A stretch of DNA of 33,396 nt from UBA11574 sp964591175 (GCA_964591175.1 CAZQAF010000039.1:1-33396), one strand, 5' to 3'. Shown: positions 1 to 9,959, counted from the first letter of the stretch. Made by a program: numbers and translations. The notes: a model not told the origin generated them from the letters alone.

Positions 1-1588
<1,588 letters not shown>

Positions 1589-1667
1589 CAAAACAATTCA
1601 CACAATCTTTTCGAACATTTTTATGTATTCGCGTCCAAATTGTTATATCACTGAAAGTCAAACGTTT

Positions 1668-1786
<119 letters not shown>

Positions 1787-1797
1787 TCTTTATATAT

Positions 1798-1833
1798 CCC
1801 GGAATCATCATCTGATGGTTCCGGGTTTTTTTT
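1798..1833 (+). terminator. Intrinsic terminator of the rRNA operon
   Basis: A 13-bp stem (arms 1798-1810 and 1813-1825, one G-U pair, 2-nt loop) is followed by eight T residues at 1826-1833. It lies 12 nt after the 5S gene and 11 nt before the stop codon of the convergent ABC permease gene. The opposite strand has no clear T run after the stem, so it is mainly a plus-strand terminator. Confidence 0.92.
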
Positions 1834-1843
1834 GGGATTACGA

Positions 1844-2683
1844 CTATTTCCCGATTCCTCCCATACCCAGACCGGAAATGATCCTGTCGAGGAAAACCGT
1901 GTATACCAGGGCCACGGGAATGCTTGCCAGGAGCGCTCCGGCCATTAATGATCCCCAGTAAAAAACGTCGCCCCTCACAAGTTCCGTCGTGAGTCCGATA
2001 CCGATGGTCTTCTTGGCGGAATCTTGGATAAAGGCAAGCGCGTAAATGTAGTCATTGGCCACCAGGGTGAACGCAAAAACAACGACGCTGATGATTCCGG
2101 GGACGGCAAGGGGGAGGAGCACCCTGAAAAAAGCGCCTAACCTGCTGCAGCCGTCGATCAGGGCCTGCTCTTCGATGTCTTTGGGAATGGACTTGAAAAA
2201 GGTCATCAGCAGCCACGTGCAGAAAGGAATGGTAAAGGTGGGATAGACCAGTACAAGCGACCAGAGGGAATTTTGCAGATTCAAAATCGATACAATCCGG
2301 GACAATGGGATGAACAGCAATGTCGGCGGCACCAGATAGGTCAGGAATATTCCGATCCCCACGGTGTCTCCCCACCGATCGGCCATTCGGGCAAGACTGA
2401 ACGCTGCCGGAACAGCGAAGAGAACGGTGATGGCGACGACTGCGAGACCCACCAGCAGGGTGTTCATGAGAAACGTGGTGAACAGGGTCTGGTCAAAGAG
2501 GAGCTTCAGGTGGGCCAGTGTCGGCGGTTCAGTGAAAAAGAACGGGTTATTGTTCGGATTGAAAAGGTCGTGGCTCCGCTTGAACATGGTGATGAGCATG
2601 ATGTAAAAAGGACCTGCTGCAAAAATGACAAAAAACACCAGTCCGCCGTAAAAGCCCGCTCGATGATATATCTTTTTCAACAT
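1844..2683 (-). CDS. Carbohydrate ABC transporter permease, MalG/UgpE type (CUT1)
   Basis: This 279-residue membrane protein is one half of the transmembrane channel of a sugar-type ABC importer in the inner membrane. It has about six hydrophobic segments and the cytoplasmic EAA loop typical of MalG-like permeases, here DIEEQALIDGCSRLGAFFRV followed by LLPLAVPGI, which contacts the ATPase. Length fits the family (270-290). The start has a good ribosome site (aaaggg, 7 nt upstream). It is the last gene of a four-gene minus-strand operon; its start is 20 nt from the stop of the partner permease. The family is clear; the substrate cannot be read from the sequence. Sugar, polyol or glycerol-phosphate type ligands are possible. 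Confidence 0.93.
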   Translation of the reverse strand: MLKKIYHRAGFYGGLVFFVIFAAGPFYIMLITMFKRSHDLFNPNNNPFFFTEPPTLAHLKLLFDQTLFTTFLMNTLLVGLAVVAITVLFAVPAAFSLARMADRWGDTVGIGIFLTYLVPPTLLFIPLSRIVSILNLQNSLWSLVLVYPTFTIPFCTWLLMTFFKSIPKDIEEQALIDGCSRLGAFFRVLLPLAVPGIISVVVFAFTLVANDYIYALAFIQDSAKKTIGIGLTTELVRGDVFYWGSLMAGALLASIPVALVYTVFLDRIISGLGMGGIGK

Positions 2684-2702
2684 GTTATACCCTTTAGAAC
2701 GA

Positions 2703-3623
2703 TCATAAGACGACCGCCTTTTTTGCCAGTTTCAATACAAAGATCGCCAGGGCCGCCATCACCGGAAAGAAGAAAATTGCAATGGCAGCCCCCTGGGCCA
2801 GGTCGCCGCCTTCGATGCCCTGCAGAAAAGAGAGACTCGCGAGTACCTGGGTGGTGTTTGGTGGCGGCCCGCCTCTGGTCAGGACCCAGACAACGGTCAT
2901 GTCGGTAAAGGTGAAGAAGGTTGCAAACAGGACCGTCACACCGATCACCGGGAAAAGCAGCGGGAGCGTGATGTGAAAGAGGCGCCGGAAGTAACCCGCC
3001 CCGTCTATCTGAGCCGCTTCATGAATTTCTTTCGGGATGGAATTCATGCCCGCGATGAGAATGACCGCCCCGAGCGGAACAAGACGCCACACCTGTACAA
3101 AAATGACGGACGCCATGGCGAGATCAGGCCGTCCGAGCCAGTAGAGGTTGCTGGCCGGTCCGAATAAATCTCCGGGTTTTCCCAGCAGTCCCATTGCCCG
3201 AAAAAGCCAGTCTACCGGGCTGAACACGGAATCGAGAAACCAGAGATAGCCGATGGCGCCCAGAGCGATCGGTGCCGTCCAGGGCATTAGAACGAGAAAC
3301 CGAACGAGCCATTTGCCGTGAAAGTCGCGCATCAGCAATTCTGCCAGGATGTGTGCGAGGACAAGCACGAGCCCGACGGATACGATGGTGAAAAAGAACG
3401 TGTTGAACAGTGATGTTCGAAAGGTCGGATTCCTGATAAGATCGGCAAAATTTTGCAGGCCTATGATCTTAAAATGAGGGTTTCCCACGGTCACATTGCT
3501 GATGCTGTAGACAAAGGACATCACAAATGGAAACCCTACGAACAGGACGATATAGAGCCCCGTCGGAATGAGAAGCAGCGGTGCTAGAATTTCCTCGCGA
3601 TCTAAGAGATGTTTCTTCTTCAT
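2703..3623 (-). CDS. Carbohydrate ABC transporter permease, MalF/UgpA type (CUT1)
   Basis: A 306-residue inner-membrane permease, the partner of the downstream MalG-type subunit. The N-terminus is hydrophilic (KKKHLLDREE), followed by six predicted membrane spans. The EAA motif is IHEAAQIDGAGYFRRLFHIT then LPLLFPVI, with the conserved Gly. Length matches UgpA/LacF-like proteins that lack the large MalF periplasmic loop. The ATG has no clear Shine-Dalgarno sequence, so translation may be coupled to the ATPase gene, which ends 39 nt upstream. No better start in frame was found. Confidence 0.93.
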   Translation of the reverse strand: MKKKHLLDREEILAPLLLIPTGLYIVLFVGFPFVMSFVYSISNVTVGNPHFKIIGLQNFADLIRNPTFRTSLFNTFFFTIVSVGLVLVLAHILAELLMRDFHGKWLVRFLVLMPWTAPIALGAIGYLWFLDSVFSPVDWLFRAMGLLGKPGDLFGPASNLYWLGRPDLAMASVIFVQVWRLVPLGAVILIAGMNSIPKEIHEAAQIDGAGYFRRLFHITLPLLFPVIGVTVLFATFFTFTDMTVVWVLTRGGPPPNTTQVLASLSFLQGIEGGDLAQGAAIAIFFFPVMAALAIFVLKLAKKAVVL

Positions 3624-3662
3624 GGTTGCACCATCGTTGAATTCCGATTAACAATCAGAACC

Positions 3663-4673
3663 CTATGAGCGCACACTATCAATCCTGGCGCCCTTTTCCT
3701 TGTCGTAATACCGTACGTCTGCCTTGCGGACTGAAAAATCGTATTCCTTTCCTTCTTCAATAGACATGCGAACGGACAGATTGGCGATCACGTTTGCATC
3801 GCCAATGGTCCCGTAGGCCAGCTTGTTGGAACCCAGATTTTCCACCCGCAATATCCTGAAGCGAAATGATATCCGGTTTTCGGCATGAGCGGGATCCGCG
3901 GGGTGAAACACTTCCGGCCTGAACCCGACGATAACGCCGTTCTGCTCGACGAAATTCATGGGCGGGATTCCGATAAAACCCGCGACAAAGATGTCGACAG
4001 GGTGATGATAGATGTCATCGGGGGTCCCGATCTGCCTTATCTTGCCGCTTTTCATCACTGCGATCCGGTCGCCCAGGCCCATGGCTTCGGCCTGGTCATG
4101 GGTCACATAGATCGTTGTTACGCCGATCTCCTGCTGGAACTTTTTTAATTCTACCCTCGCGGTATGCCGCACCTGGGCATCGAGATTGGAAAGGGGTTCA
4201 TCCAAGAGGAGCACTTTCGGCGTTCGGACCAGGGCCCGTGCTATGGCAACACGTTGTTTCTCGCCGCCGGAGATTTGCGCCGGTCTCCGGTCCAAAAGAT
4301 GTCCGATGCCGAGAAGATCCGCCGACCATTCGACTTTCTTTTTTATTTCTTTTTTGGCCAGTTTTTCAACCGTGAGCGGAAAGGCGATGTTCTTGAAAAC
4401 CGTTTTGTGCGGGTAGAGCGCATAGCTCTGAAATACCATGGCGATTTCCCTTTCTCGGGGAGGAATGTCATTTACGACCTGGCCGTTGATGATCAAGTGA
4501 CCGGCAGTCGGTTGCTCAAGTCCCGCACAGAGCCTCATCAACGTCGTTTTTCCGCTTCCCGACGGTCCCAAAAGCACCAGGAACTCCCCGGCGCTAATCT
4601 CCAGATTTACGCCATCGACGGCCTTAACCTGGCCAAAGTGCTTTGTTAGGTCCTTCAGCTCAACGAATGCCAT
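3663..4673 (-). CDS. Sugar ABC transporter ATP-binding protein (MalK/UgpC family)
   Basis: A 336-residue ATPase that powers the importer from the cytoplasmic face. Visible motifs are Walker A GPSGSGKT (36-43), Q-loop Gln82, signature ISGGEKQR (134-141), Walker B VLLLDEP (154-160), D-loop SNLD and switch His192. A C-terminal TOBE/OB region (about 235-336) identifies the MalK/UgpC/MsmX group rather than an oligopeptide ATPase. It is slightly shorter than E. coli MalK (371), so the regulatory C-terminal domain is compact. A ribosome site (aaggaa) precedes the ATG. It lies between the binding-protein gene (88 nt upstream) and the permease genes, an unusual internal position, since many CUT1 operons place the ATPase last. 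Confidence 0.94.
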   Translation of the reverse strand: MAFVELKDLTKHFGQVKAVDGVNLEISAGEFLVLLGPSGSGKTTLMRLCAGLEQPTAGHLIINGQVVNDIPPREREIAMVFQSYALYPHKTVFKNIAFPLTVEKLAKKEIKKKVEWSADLLGIGHLLDRRPAQISGGEKQRVAIARALVRTPKVLLLDEPLSNLDAQVRHTARVELKKFQQEIGVTTIYVTHDQAEAMGLGDRIAVMKSGKIRQIGTPDDIYHHPVDIFVAGFIGIPPMNFVEQNGVIVGFRPEVFHPADPAHAENRISFRFRILRVENLGSNKLAYGTIGDANVIANLSVRMSIEEGKEYDFSVRKADVRYYDKEKGARIDSVRS

Positions 4674-4760
4674 TGGGTTCCTTTCATGCCATTATATATA
4701 TTGATAATGTTGGACTTGATCGCGCCGGCAAAGCAGCGCAAGTCCATTTACCCGGTCTGG

Positions 4761-6182
4761 TTACGCCGCTTTCTTGATAAGCCCCTGGGATTGCCATTTC
4801 TCGAAGATCTTTCGGCACTCGGCAGCCGCCTGTTTAACCGACGCTTCGGCGGACTGCTTCCCCTGGACCACACGAGCGTACATGTTGGGGATCACAAAGG
4901 TGCCGAAGATTTCACCAATTGCCGGATTTGCGGGTCCCGGATGCCCGACATTGGTGCTCCAGGTTTCCGCATTTTCCAGCGGCAGCAGCTTGTTCGTTGC
5001 TTCTCCGGGCAGGGCAAAGGGGTCCTTTTCGAACCAGGCATGAAAGACATCGCGCATGGTTTTCGCTCCTTTGACGGCGGGGTAGCCCCGGTGACCGTGG
5101 GGGATGGGTGCATGAAAGAACGAAGGGGTATTGTAGAGTTCGCTGTTCCAAATGGCCTGGTCGTAATTGGCAACGAGATCCAGCAGAAACTGCTTTGCCA
5201 GATCCGCGTTCTTGGTGGCGAACTTCGGAATGACGGACACATAGATGACATGTTCACTGGCCCATCCTGTTCCTTCCGGCCCCTTGAGCGCCGGGGTAAA
5301 GTAAACATCTTTTGCGATTTCCGGTACTTTTTCCTGTGCAGACCGGTAGGCTGAAATCGAGTTAAGGATATAAGAGGCGCGTCCGGCGAGCAGGAGCTGA
5401 TTGTTCGAAGCCGGGACCCATCCGAAAACCTCGGGTGTAAGCGCCTTTTCGTAAAGATTTTTCATATACTTGACAGCCTCGATCGTACGTTTGTTGTCCA
5501 AGACCACACGTTCATGTTCATCCTGGATGCCTGAGCCGTAAGACCACAGCAAAGCCCTGCCGGCCATATTCGAGTCCAGTTCCTGGGAGAGACCGATTCC
5601 GGCCTGCACGCCCAGTTGTTTCTTAATTTTTCCGCCATAGACCAGAAGGTCCTCCCATGTTCTCGGACCGTCCGGTTTTCCCACTTTTTCCCACAGCGAT
5701 TTCCGATAGTCGCCGGGGTCGATGGTCCATCCATGGCAGAAACCGTAATACTTCTTGGTATCCGGATTGTACGAACTCCGGTAGGCGACCGGCACCTGTT
5801 TTCCGAACCGTTTCACGGCTTCCCGGTTGACGTCGGTCAGGTCCATGACGCTGGGTTCAAAGTCCGACGGCGGATTGAGGAATTCGATCAGATCGTGCCC
5901 CTTGCCCGCCACCACTTCCGATGCGAATGTGCTCCTTAAGTCCGATAGACTGATATGATCGACGACCACATCCACGTTGTGTTTTTCTCCCCAAGCTTTT
6001 GCAAAGGGATCGAACCAGGTGTCATACTTCGGTACGAAATGGCTCCACTGGAGAATCCTCAGCGTTCTTTTGCCGGACATGCGGGCAAATGCATTACTCA
6101 CCATACGTGGACCAAGTGCAAGCCCCGCCACGCCAATTCCTGCGGTCTTTATAAATTTACGTCTTGATATACGGTATTTCAT
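4761..6182 (-). CDS. Tat-exported extracellular sugar-binding protein (ABC importer)
   Basis: This ~473-residue periplasmic solute-binding protein (family 1 type) delivers the ligand to the two permeases. The N-terminus has a twin-arginine signal, SRRKFIK, a hydrophobic stretch (GIGVAGLALG) and an AxA-like cleavage site (SNAFA) near residue 33. The body shows family features such as a WSHFVPKYDTWFDPFAKAW-like first strand-helix and a hinge-like middle. The start at 6182 is preferred over the ATG at 6188: the ribosome site aaggagg (6191-6197) is 8 nt from 6182 but only 2 nt from 6188. It is the first gene of the operon. Tat rather than Sec export is less common for this family and suggests folding before export. 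Confidence 0.92.
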   Translation of the reverse strand: MKYRISRRKFIKTAGIGVAGLALGPRMVSNAFARMSGKRTLRILQWSHFVPKYDTWFDPFAKAWGEKHNVDVVVDHISLSDLRSTFASEVVAGKGHDLIEFLNPPSDFEPSVMDLTDVNREAVKRFGKQVPVAYRSSYNPDTKKYYGFCHGWTIDPGDYRKSLWEKVGKPDGPRTWEDLLVYGGKIKKQLGVQAGIGLSQELDSNMAGRALLWSYGSGIQDEHERVVLDNKRTIEAVKYMKNLYEKALTPEVFGWVPASNNQLLLAGRASYILNSISAYRSAQEKVPEIAKDVYFTPALKGPEGTGWASEHVIYVSVIPKFATKNADLAKQFLLDLVANYDQAIWNSELYNTPSFFHAPIPHGHRGYPAVKGAKTMRDVFHAWFEKDPFALPGEATNKLLPLENAETWSTNVGHPGPANPAIGEIFGTFVIPNMYARVVQGKQSAEASVKQAAAECRKIFEKWQSQGLIKKAA

Positions 6183-6240
6183 GGCCATATCCTCCTTAAT
6201 AAATGGATAAGCGTACTTTTTTGAGGGAAGTTAAGGGAAC

Positions 6241-6327
6241 AACATTCCGATAGCGCTCGGCAATCTGAAGAAGAACAAGCGATGATAGAGTTCGGTATGC
6301 AGAGGCAGTTCTATTTCAGATGCCGAC
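6241..6327 (-). repeat. Leader repeat unit, copy nearest the ABC operon
   Basis: An 87-nt unit that matches 6382-6468 without gaps at a period of 141 nt, about two thirds identical by eye. The best conserved blocks are aacattcc at the left edge, cggcaatctga near 6258-6268 and cagttctatt near 6306-6315. The unit lies between the likely promoter and the binding-protein start, so it would be transcribed as leader RNA, or it could be one of two operator regions. Confidence 0.6.
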
Positions 6328-6381
6328 AACTATATTAATATTGAATTGATAAGAATTCTCTTTTTTGAAATGGAATAGGCG

Positions 6382-6468
6382 AACATTCCACTAGTGCGCG
6401 GCAATCTGATGAAGAGCAACATATAATGCGAATCGGCAAACAATAACAGTTCTATTCCACATTCCTAC
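6382..6468 (-). repeat. Leader repeat unit, promoter-proximal copy
   Basis: The second 87-nt unit of the pair. Its left edge also forms part of a hairpin: tggaat (6371-6376) pairs with attcca (6385-6390) across gcgaac. The unit begins about 10 nt downstream of the predicted -10 box on the minus strand. Confidence 0.6.
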
Positions 6469-6478
6469 GCCTAAAATT

Positions 6479-6506
6479 AAAATAAAGCGTCAAGTTTTAT
6501 TGTCAA
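6479..6506 (-). promoter_or_regulatory. Sigma70-like promoter for the sugar ABC operon
   Basis: On the minus strand a perfect TTGACA (6501-6506 on plus coordinates) is followed after 16 nt by TATTTT (6479-6484). Transcription would start near 6472 and give a leader of about 290 nt before the binding-protein start at 6182. Motif-based only. Confidence 0.5.
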
Positions 6507-6519
6507 CCGGAAATTTTCG

Positions 6520-6577
6520 TTAGATCAGTGCAGAACAAAAACATCATAGACAAATAACGTTTCTACTCATTCAATGT
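6520..6577 (-). pseudogene. Decayed copy of the cupin C-terminus
   Basis: Reading the minus strand gives VETLFVYDVF, which matches VEELLVYDVF at the end of the intact cupin (7861-8205), followed by a one-base shift and then the same ctgcactgatctaa end. The 14 bases 6520-6533 are identical to 7861-7874. The homology runs into the last codons of the SBF-like transporter gene. No start codon or intact frame remains. Confidence 0.6.
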
Positions 6578-7611
6578 TCCAGCTTGGCCGAATAGCCTTC
6601 TCTCCCTGCGGCATCCGAAGAACCCCGAGCCAGGGTAAGAGCCCAGAAACTGTCCGTTACGATCTCAACGATGTAAAAAATTACAATAGGAAAAATGGCG
6701 AGAGGATGCATTTTGGCGAAGGCCATCGACCATACGGCCACTGATAACGTCAGTGGTTTTTCCGAACAAATAATGGTTATTGCCCGGTTTTGAGGGCCGT
6801 GAAACTTAAAAATATACCTGCCTGTCAGAAAGATCAGTGCAAACATAAAAAGGTGAACGCAGAGGCTGGGCAACAGAATAAGAAAAACATCGGAGAACTT
6901 GAGTTCCCAGAGGAGATGGGATTCCTCGGAACAGGAGGCGTAAATAATAAGGGCGAGACAGATTACGGGCAAGTACTTGAGAAAGGGTTCCCCTTTCTTC
7001 ACCAAACCCGGTGCTTTAAAGCGGAGCCCCTGTCCTGCTGTGACCGGAATAAACAGATAGAAGATAAGTTTTAATATCACGTCGATGTCATTTATCCGTG
7101 TCACGGAGCCGAGCCATAATTTAAGGTTTTCAGGAAAGGCGATGAGTCCCACGAAATTAAGCGTAAGGATCAGTATAATAGCGGTCAGGGCGTCACCACG
7201 CGCCCTGGCGGCGATAGCCGGCCCTGCCGCCAGAGTGCAGGGCGAGGCACAGATAATAAGGAACCCCGTCATAATATCTTTCGGCATGGAGAAGGCTCTG
7301 GCCGTTACCCAGGCCACGACAGGATATGCAACAAAAGAGACAAACACGCCCCAGGCAATAATTTTTACGAATCTGCGCAAGTGCTTCAGCTGTCTAGTAT
7401 CGAGCTCCATGCCCTGGCCGAAGAAAATCAAACCCACAAGAAAGCCCGTCAAGTCGAGTCTGTCGAGGGACACCCCCGGACCAGGCGCATACATGGACAG
7501 GAGCAGCGCAAGGAATATACCTGCGAGCAAAAGATTTTTTTTAGTAAAATGCTCGATATGGGCTACAAAATCATGTGTCGAATTTGATTTTTTAGCATCT
7601 GAATGTGTCAT
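6571..7611 (-). CDS. SBF-like (bile acid:sodium symporter family) transporter
   Basis: A 346-residue polytopic membrane protein with about nine to ten hydrophobic segments. It belongs to the SBF/BASS fold: after the first spans it has LVGLIFFGQGMELDTRQLK, then a cross-over helix region CASPCTLAAGPAIAARARGD, and the second-repeat signature CSEKPLTLSVAVW. These resemble the SBF-like (PF13593-type) branch, whose members are probably sodium-coupled organic anion carriers; the substrate here is unknown. The N-terminal ~28 residues are polar and extra. The ATG has no clear ribosome site. The last codons overlap a remnant of cupin coding sequence, so the present C-terminus may have been created by a rearrangement. 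Confidence 0.85.
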   Translation of the reverse strand: MTHSDAKKSNSTHDFVAHIEHFTKKNLLLAGIFLALLLSMYAPGPGVSLDRLDLTGFLVGLIFFGQGMELDTRQLKHLRRFVKIIAWGVFVSFVAYPVVAWVTARAFSMPKDIMTGFLIICASPCTLAAGPAIAARARGDALTAIILILTLNFVGLIAFPENLKLWLGSVTRINDIDVILKLIFYLFIPVTAGQGLRFKAPGLVKKGEPFLKYLPVICLALIIYASCSEESHLLWELKFSDVFLILLPSLCVHLFMFALIFLTGRYIFKFHGPQNRAITIICSEKPLTLSVAVWSMAFAKMHPLAIFPIVIFYIVEIVTDSFWALTLARGSSDAAGREGYSAKLEH

Positions 7612-7619
7612 GCGGGATT

Positions 7620-7855
7620 TCAGATTGTTTTTGGAATAGAGCCTGTGGATGAACTTCTATAAGGCTTTTGGTTCGGATCGTTAAAAGTGTATCTCAGCGT
7701 CTCATTCTCACAACCGCTGTCGCAAAGGGTTCCGTCGATCTAATATTTAATTTCGGTCAGACTGGGAAAGCGCACTTTTTTATATTTGTTCTGCCTACAC
7801 AGCCCGTATTCGATAATGGTTTGATTAAATTGCTCGAAATTCGATAAATGAATGC
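7620..7855 (-). pseudogene. Possible decayed coding remnant between cupin and SBF genes
   Basis: One minus-strand frame stays open for about 78 codons except for a single TAG at 7740-7742. It reads with protein-like composition (for example FEQFNQTIIEYG and LCDSGCENETLRYTFND) and has no ATG. I do not recognise the family. It could be chance, since the stretch is short. Confidence 0.25.
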
Positions 7856-7860
7856 ATTAT

Positions 7861-8205
7861 TTAGATCAGTGCAGGAGAGAAAACATCGTAAACGAGTAAC
7901 TCTTCGACGATATTCGTTATCTTGTGTTTTTTCCCTTTCGGAACTCTGACAATCTGCCCGGGCTCGAGGGAAAATTCCCCAACGCCCTCGACCCACATCA
8001 CGGCTTTTCCTTTCAATGGATAAAGGATGTCATCCTGCGTATCATGAATGTGCTCGGGGACTTCCTTGCCGACCGGCACGGTCACCAGCATGCAAGTGAC
8101 GTTCAGATGGTGTTCTTTGGAAGATATCAGGGGTTTTATTGAAATTCCCGGTACGACGGGGTGGGGTGTCCACGGAATGTCTTCAACTTTTCTATTCACT
8201 TCCAT
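7861..8205 (-). CDS. Small single-domain cupin protein
   Basis: A 114-residue single-cupin protein. Motif 1 is GKEVPEHIHDTQDDILYPLKG, giving the HxH metal ligands with Asp in place of the usual Glu. Motif 2 is GQIVRVPKGKKHKITN, an exact G-x5-P-x-G-x2-H-x3-N pattern that supplies the third histidine. Such proteins bind a metal and act as small enzymes or sugar/organic-acid sensors; the ligand here is unknown. The start at 8205 is preferred to the upstream ATG at 8238 because aaggagg lies 5-6 nt before it. The neighbour downstream is the SBF-like carrier, separated by a possible pseudogene. A second, broken copy of its 3' end lies at 6520-6577. Confidence 0.85.
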   Translation of the reverse strand: MEVNRKVEDIPWTPHPVVPGISIKPLISSKEHHLNVTCMLVTVPVGKEVPEHIHDTQDDILYPLKGKAVMWVEGVGEFSLEPGQIVRVPKGKKHKITNIVEELLVYDVFSPALI

Positions 8206-8389
8206 ACGAACCTCCTTGGAAAAATCCGTTAAAAACATCGAAAGATTTACTTAAAATCAATTTGCCATAGGAGCGTTATGCTGTCAATCGACATTTTTCA
8301 TTCACCCCTCCGAATCAGGGTAAATTCTGCTTTCCCGGGGACGGCCGCGAGGATGGGTCATCTAAAGGTCCGATGTCTTCACCGCCGGT

Positions 8390-9640
8390 TTATCGGGATC
8401 TGGAATACCCTCTCCTCCGGAACGGTTTCCGTTCAACGGTTTCACCCATAAAAAGAAATACGACCACGGCGCCTGCCAGGCACAAGGCGCCATCCACCAG
8501 AAACGGCAATCGATACGAAATAATGCCAAGCGTTCCCGCCATCAAGGGGCCGAAGGCGATGCCCAGCCCGAATCCGATGGTGACCAGACTCATCATTCGG
8601 CTTCTTCGGCATTCGCTTTCCATATGGGCAAGATCTCCGGCATAGGCCAGGGCGGGCGCCACGATAGCCGCCGCGCCGATTCCCTGAACAAAACGCTCTA
8701 TACCGAACAATAGCGAAGAAGATGTTTCGCCCAATAAGGCAGTGGCCGGTGCCATCAGAATGAGTCCTCCGACCACCAGCGGTTTGCGGCCCAGACGATC
8801 CGACAGGCGACCCAGAGGAACTTGAAATACCAATCGTCCCACCATCAGCGCGCTGAAGACCACGCCGAAACCGAATGCCTGGAAACCCAGCCGGCTGTTG
8901 ATCTGGTTTTCGAGGGTCGTTACCAAGGTAAAAGCGGTGGCCATAAGAAACGTCGCGATGGTGGCGCTCAAAATCTGCCGATTGATGATTGAAAAATCGA
9001 TGATCCTGGCGCAGCTTACATCCTCCTGTTTCGGCGGATCATGATATGGGACACCCGCCTGGACAATGATCAGTGCAAGGATGAGGATCGCCGCGCCTGC
9101 GTAGAAAGTTGCATTGAAACCGAATGAGTCGCGGAGGAAGCCCCCTAATAGCGGGCCGATTGCCAGTCCCGCCATCCGAAAGGTTGTAAAAAATCCCATG
9201 GCGCTGCCCCGCGTTTCCTTTTGGGTGGCGAGCTCCAAAAGCGCCAGGGTGGGGGGAATTTCCATGGCGAGTCCCAATCCCTGAGCAATTCGAAGGCCAA
9301 AAAGATCGATGTAGCGGGTAGCAAAAATAAATGCCAGGGTGGTCAGTGCGATCAGCGCAAGACCAACCTGGATAATTTGTTTGTACCGCCCGATCCGATC
9401 GCTCAAGGCCGCCATGAAAGGCTGCAGACTTGCGGTGGCAAATCCGTACGCGGAGATCAGAATGCCGATGAGAAAAACCTTGGGCAGCGGGATCAGTTTT
9501 TCCGGGAGCTTGTCGACATAGAGAGGAATAATGACATACAGTATACTGTTGCCGATACCGTCGGCCATTCGTGCTACGGAAAGCGAGACGACGGTCAGAT
9601 TGACGCCAAGGGCATTTCCAATCTTTCCGGTCAAATTCAT
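8390..9640 (-). CDS. Major facilitator superfamily transporter, exporter-like
   Basis: A 416-residue, 12-span MFS protein of the inner membrane. Both halves carry the loop 2-3 motif: DRIGRYKQ in the first half and SDRLGRKP in the second. GIGNSILYVIIPLYV at the start and a proline/glycine-rich span 5 (AGLAIGPLLGGFLRDSFG) resemble the drug:H+ antiporter families, so an efflux role is likely; the substrate is unknown. The start at the ATG at 9640 was chosen because the helix-1 sequence follows at once; an upstream TTG at 9736 would add 32 polar residues unlike the family. No strong ribosome site is seen at either. It stands alone on the minus strand, 137 nt from the small gene upstream and 184 nt from the cupin start downstream. 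Confidence 0.88.
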   Translation of the reverse strand: MNLTGKIGNALGVNLTVVSLSVARMADGIGNSILYVIIPLYVDKLPEKLIPLPKVFLIGILISAYGFATASLQPFMAALSDRIGRYKQIIQVGLALIALTTLAFIFATRYIDLFGLRIAQGLGLAMEIPPTLALLELATQKETRGSAMGFFTTFRMAGLAIGPLLGGFLRDSFGFNATFYAGAAILILALIIVQAGVPYHDPPKQEDVSCARIIDFSIINRQILSATIATFLMATAFTLVTTLENQINSRLGFQAFGFGVVFSALMVGRLVFQVPLGRLSDRLGRKPLVVGGLILMAPATALLGETSSSLLFGIERFVQGIGAAAIVAPALAYAGDLAHMESECRRSRMMSLVTIGFGLGIAFGPLMAGTLGIISYRLPFLVDGALCLAGAVVVFLFMGETVERKPFRRRGYSRSR

Positions 9641-9776
9641 CTTGCAGCTTGAGCCAGGGCATTTATCAAAGTTGTGTTTCGTTTCAGTATCTCTCAAAAT
9701 GATGTTTCGATTGCATGACCGTACGGTTATCAGCAACTAACGGACGACTCTGATCTCGGATTGCAACAGGGCGGTC

Positions 9777-9959
9777 CTAATGCGCAGCTTTCTCACTCAA
9801 AAGGTTATAAATTTCCCAATACCGGGTTGTGACCTTATCAAGATTGAAAGTCGGTTCGCCGAGCTCCGTGCCCGCCTCCGATTCAAAGTCCAACAATGAT
9901 TCATCCGAGCCCATAATCCTTGCCAACAGGATTGCGGCTGATACCTTTAGTTCATCCAT
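9777..9959 (-). CDS. Small hypothetical acidic protein, 60 residues
   Basis: I do not recognise the family. The predicted product is soluble and mostly helical, with an acidic middle (DESLLDFESEAGTE) and a C-terminal helix TRYWEIYNLLSEKAAH. The gene is credible because aaggagg lies 6 nt before the ATG, the best ribosome site in this part of the window. It is preceded by a long leader containing hairpins and a TTGACA promoter, and followed after 137 nt by the MFS gene. Confidence 0.65.
   Translation of the reverse strand: MDELKVSAAILLARIMGSDESLLDFESEAGTELGEPTFNLDKVTTRYWEIYNLLSEKAAH

Noticed and set aside
7740..7742. In-frame TAG as a pyrrolysine codon
   Set aside because: No pyl genes or Pyl-family methyltransferase is in the window, the frame lacks a start, and decay explains the stop more simply.
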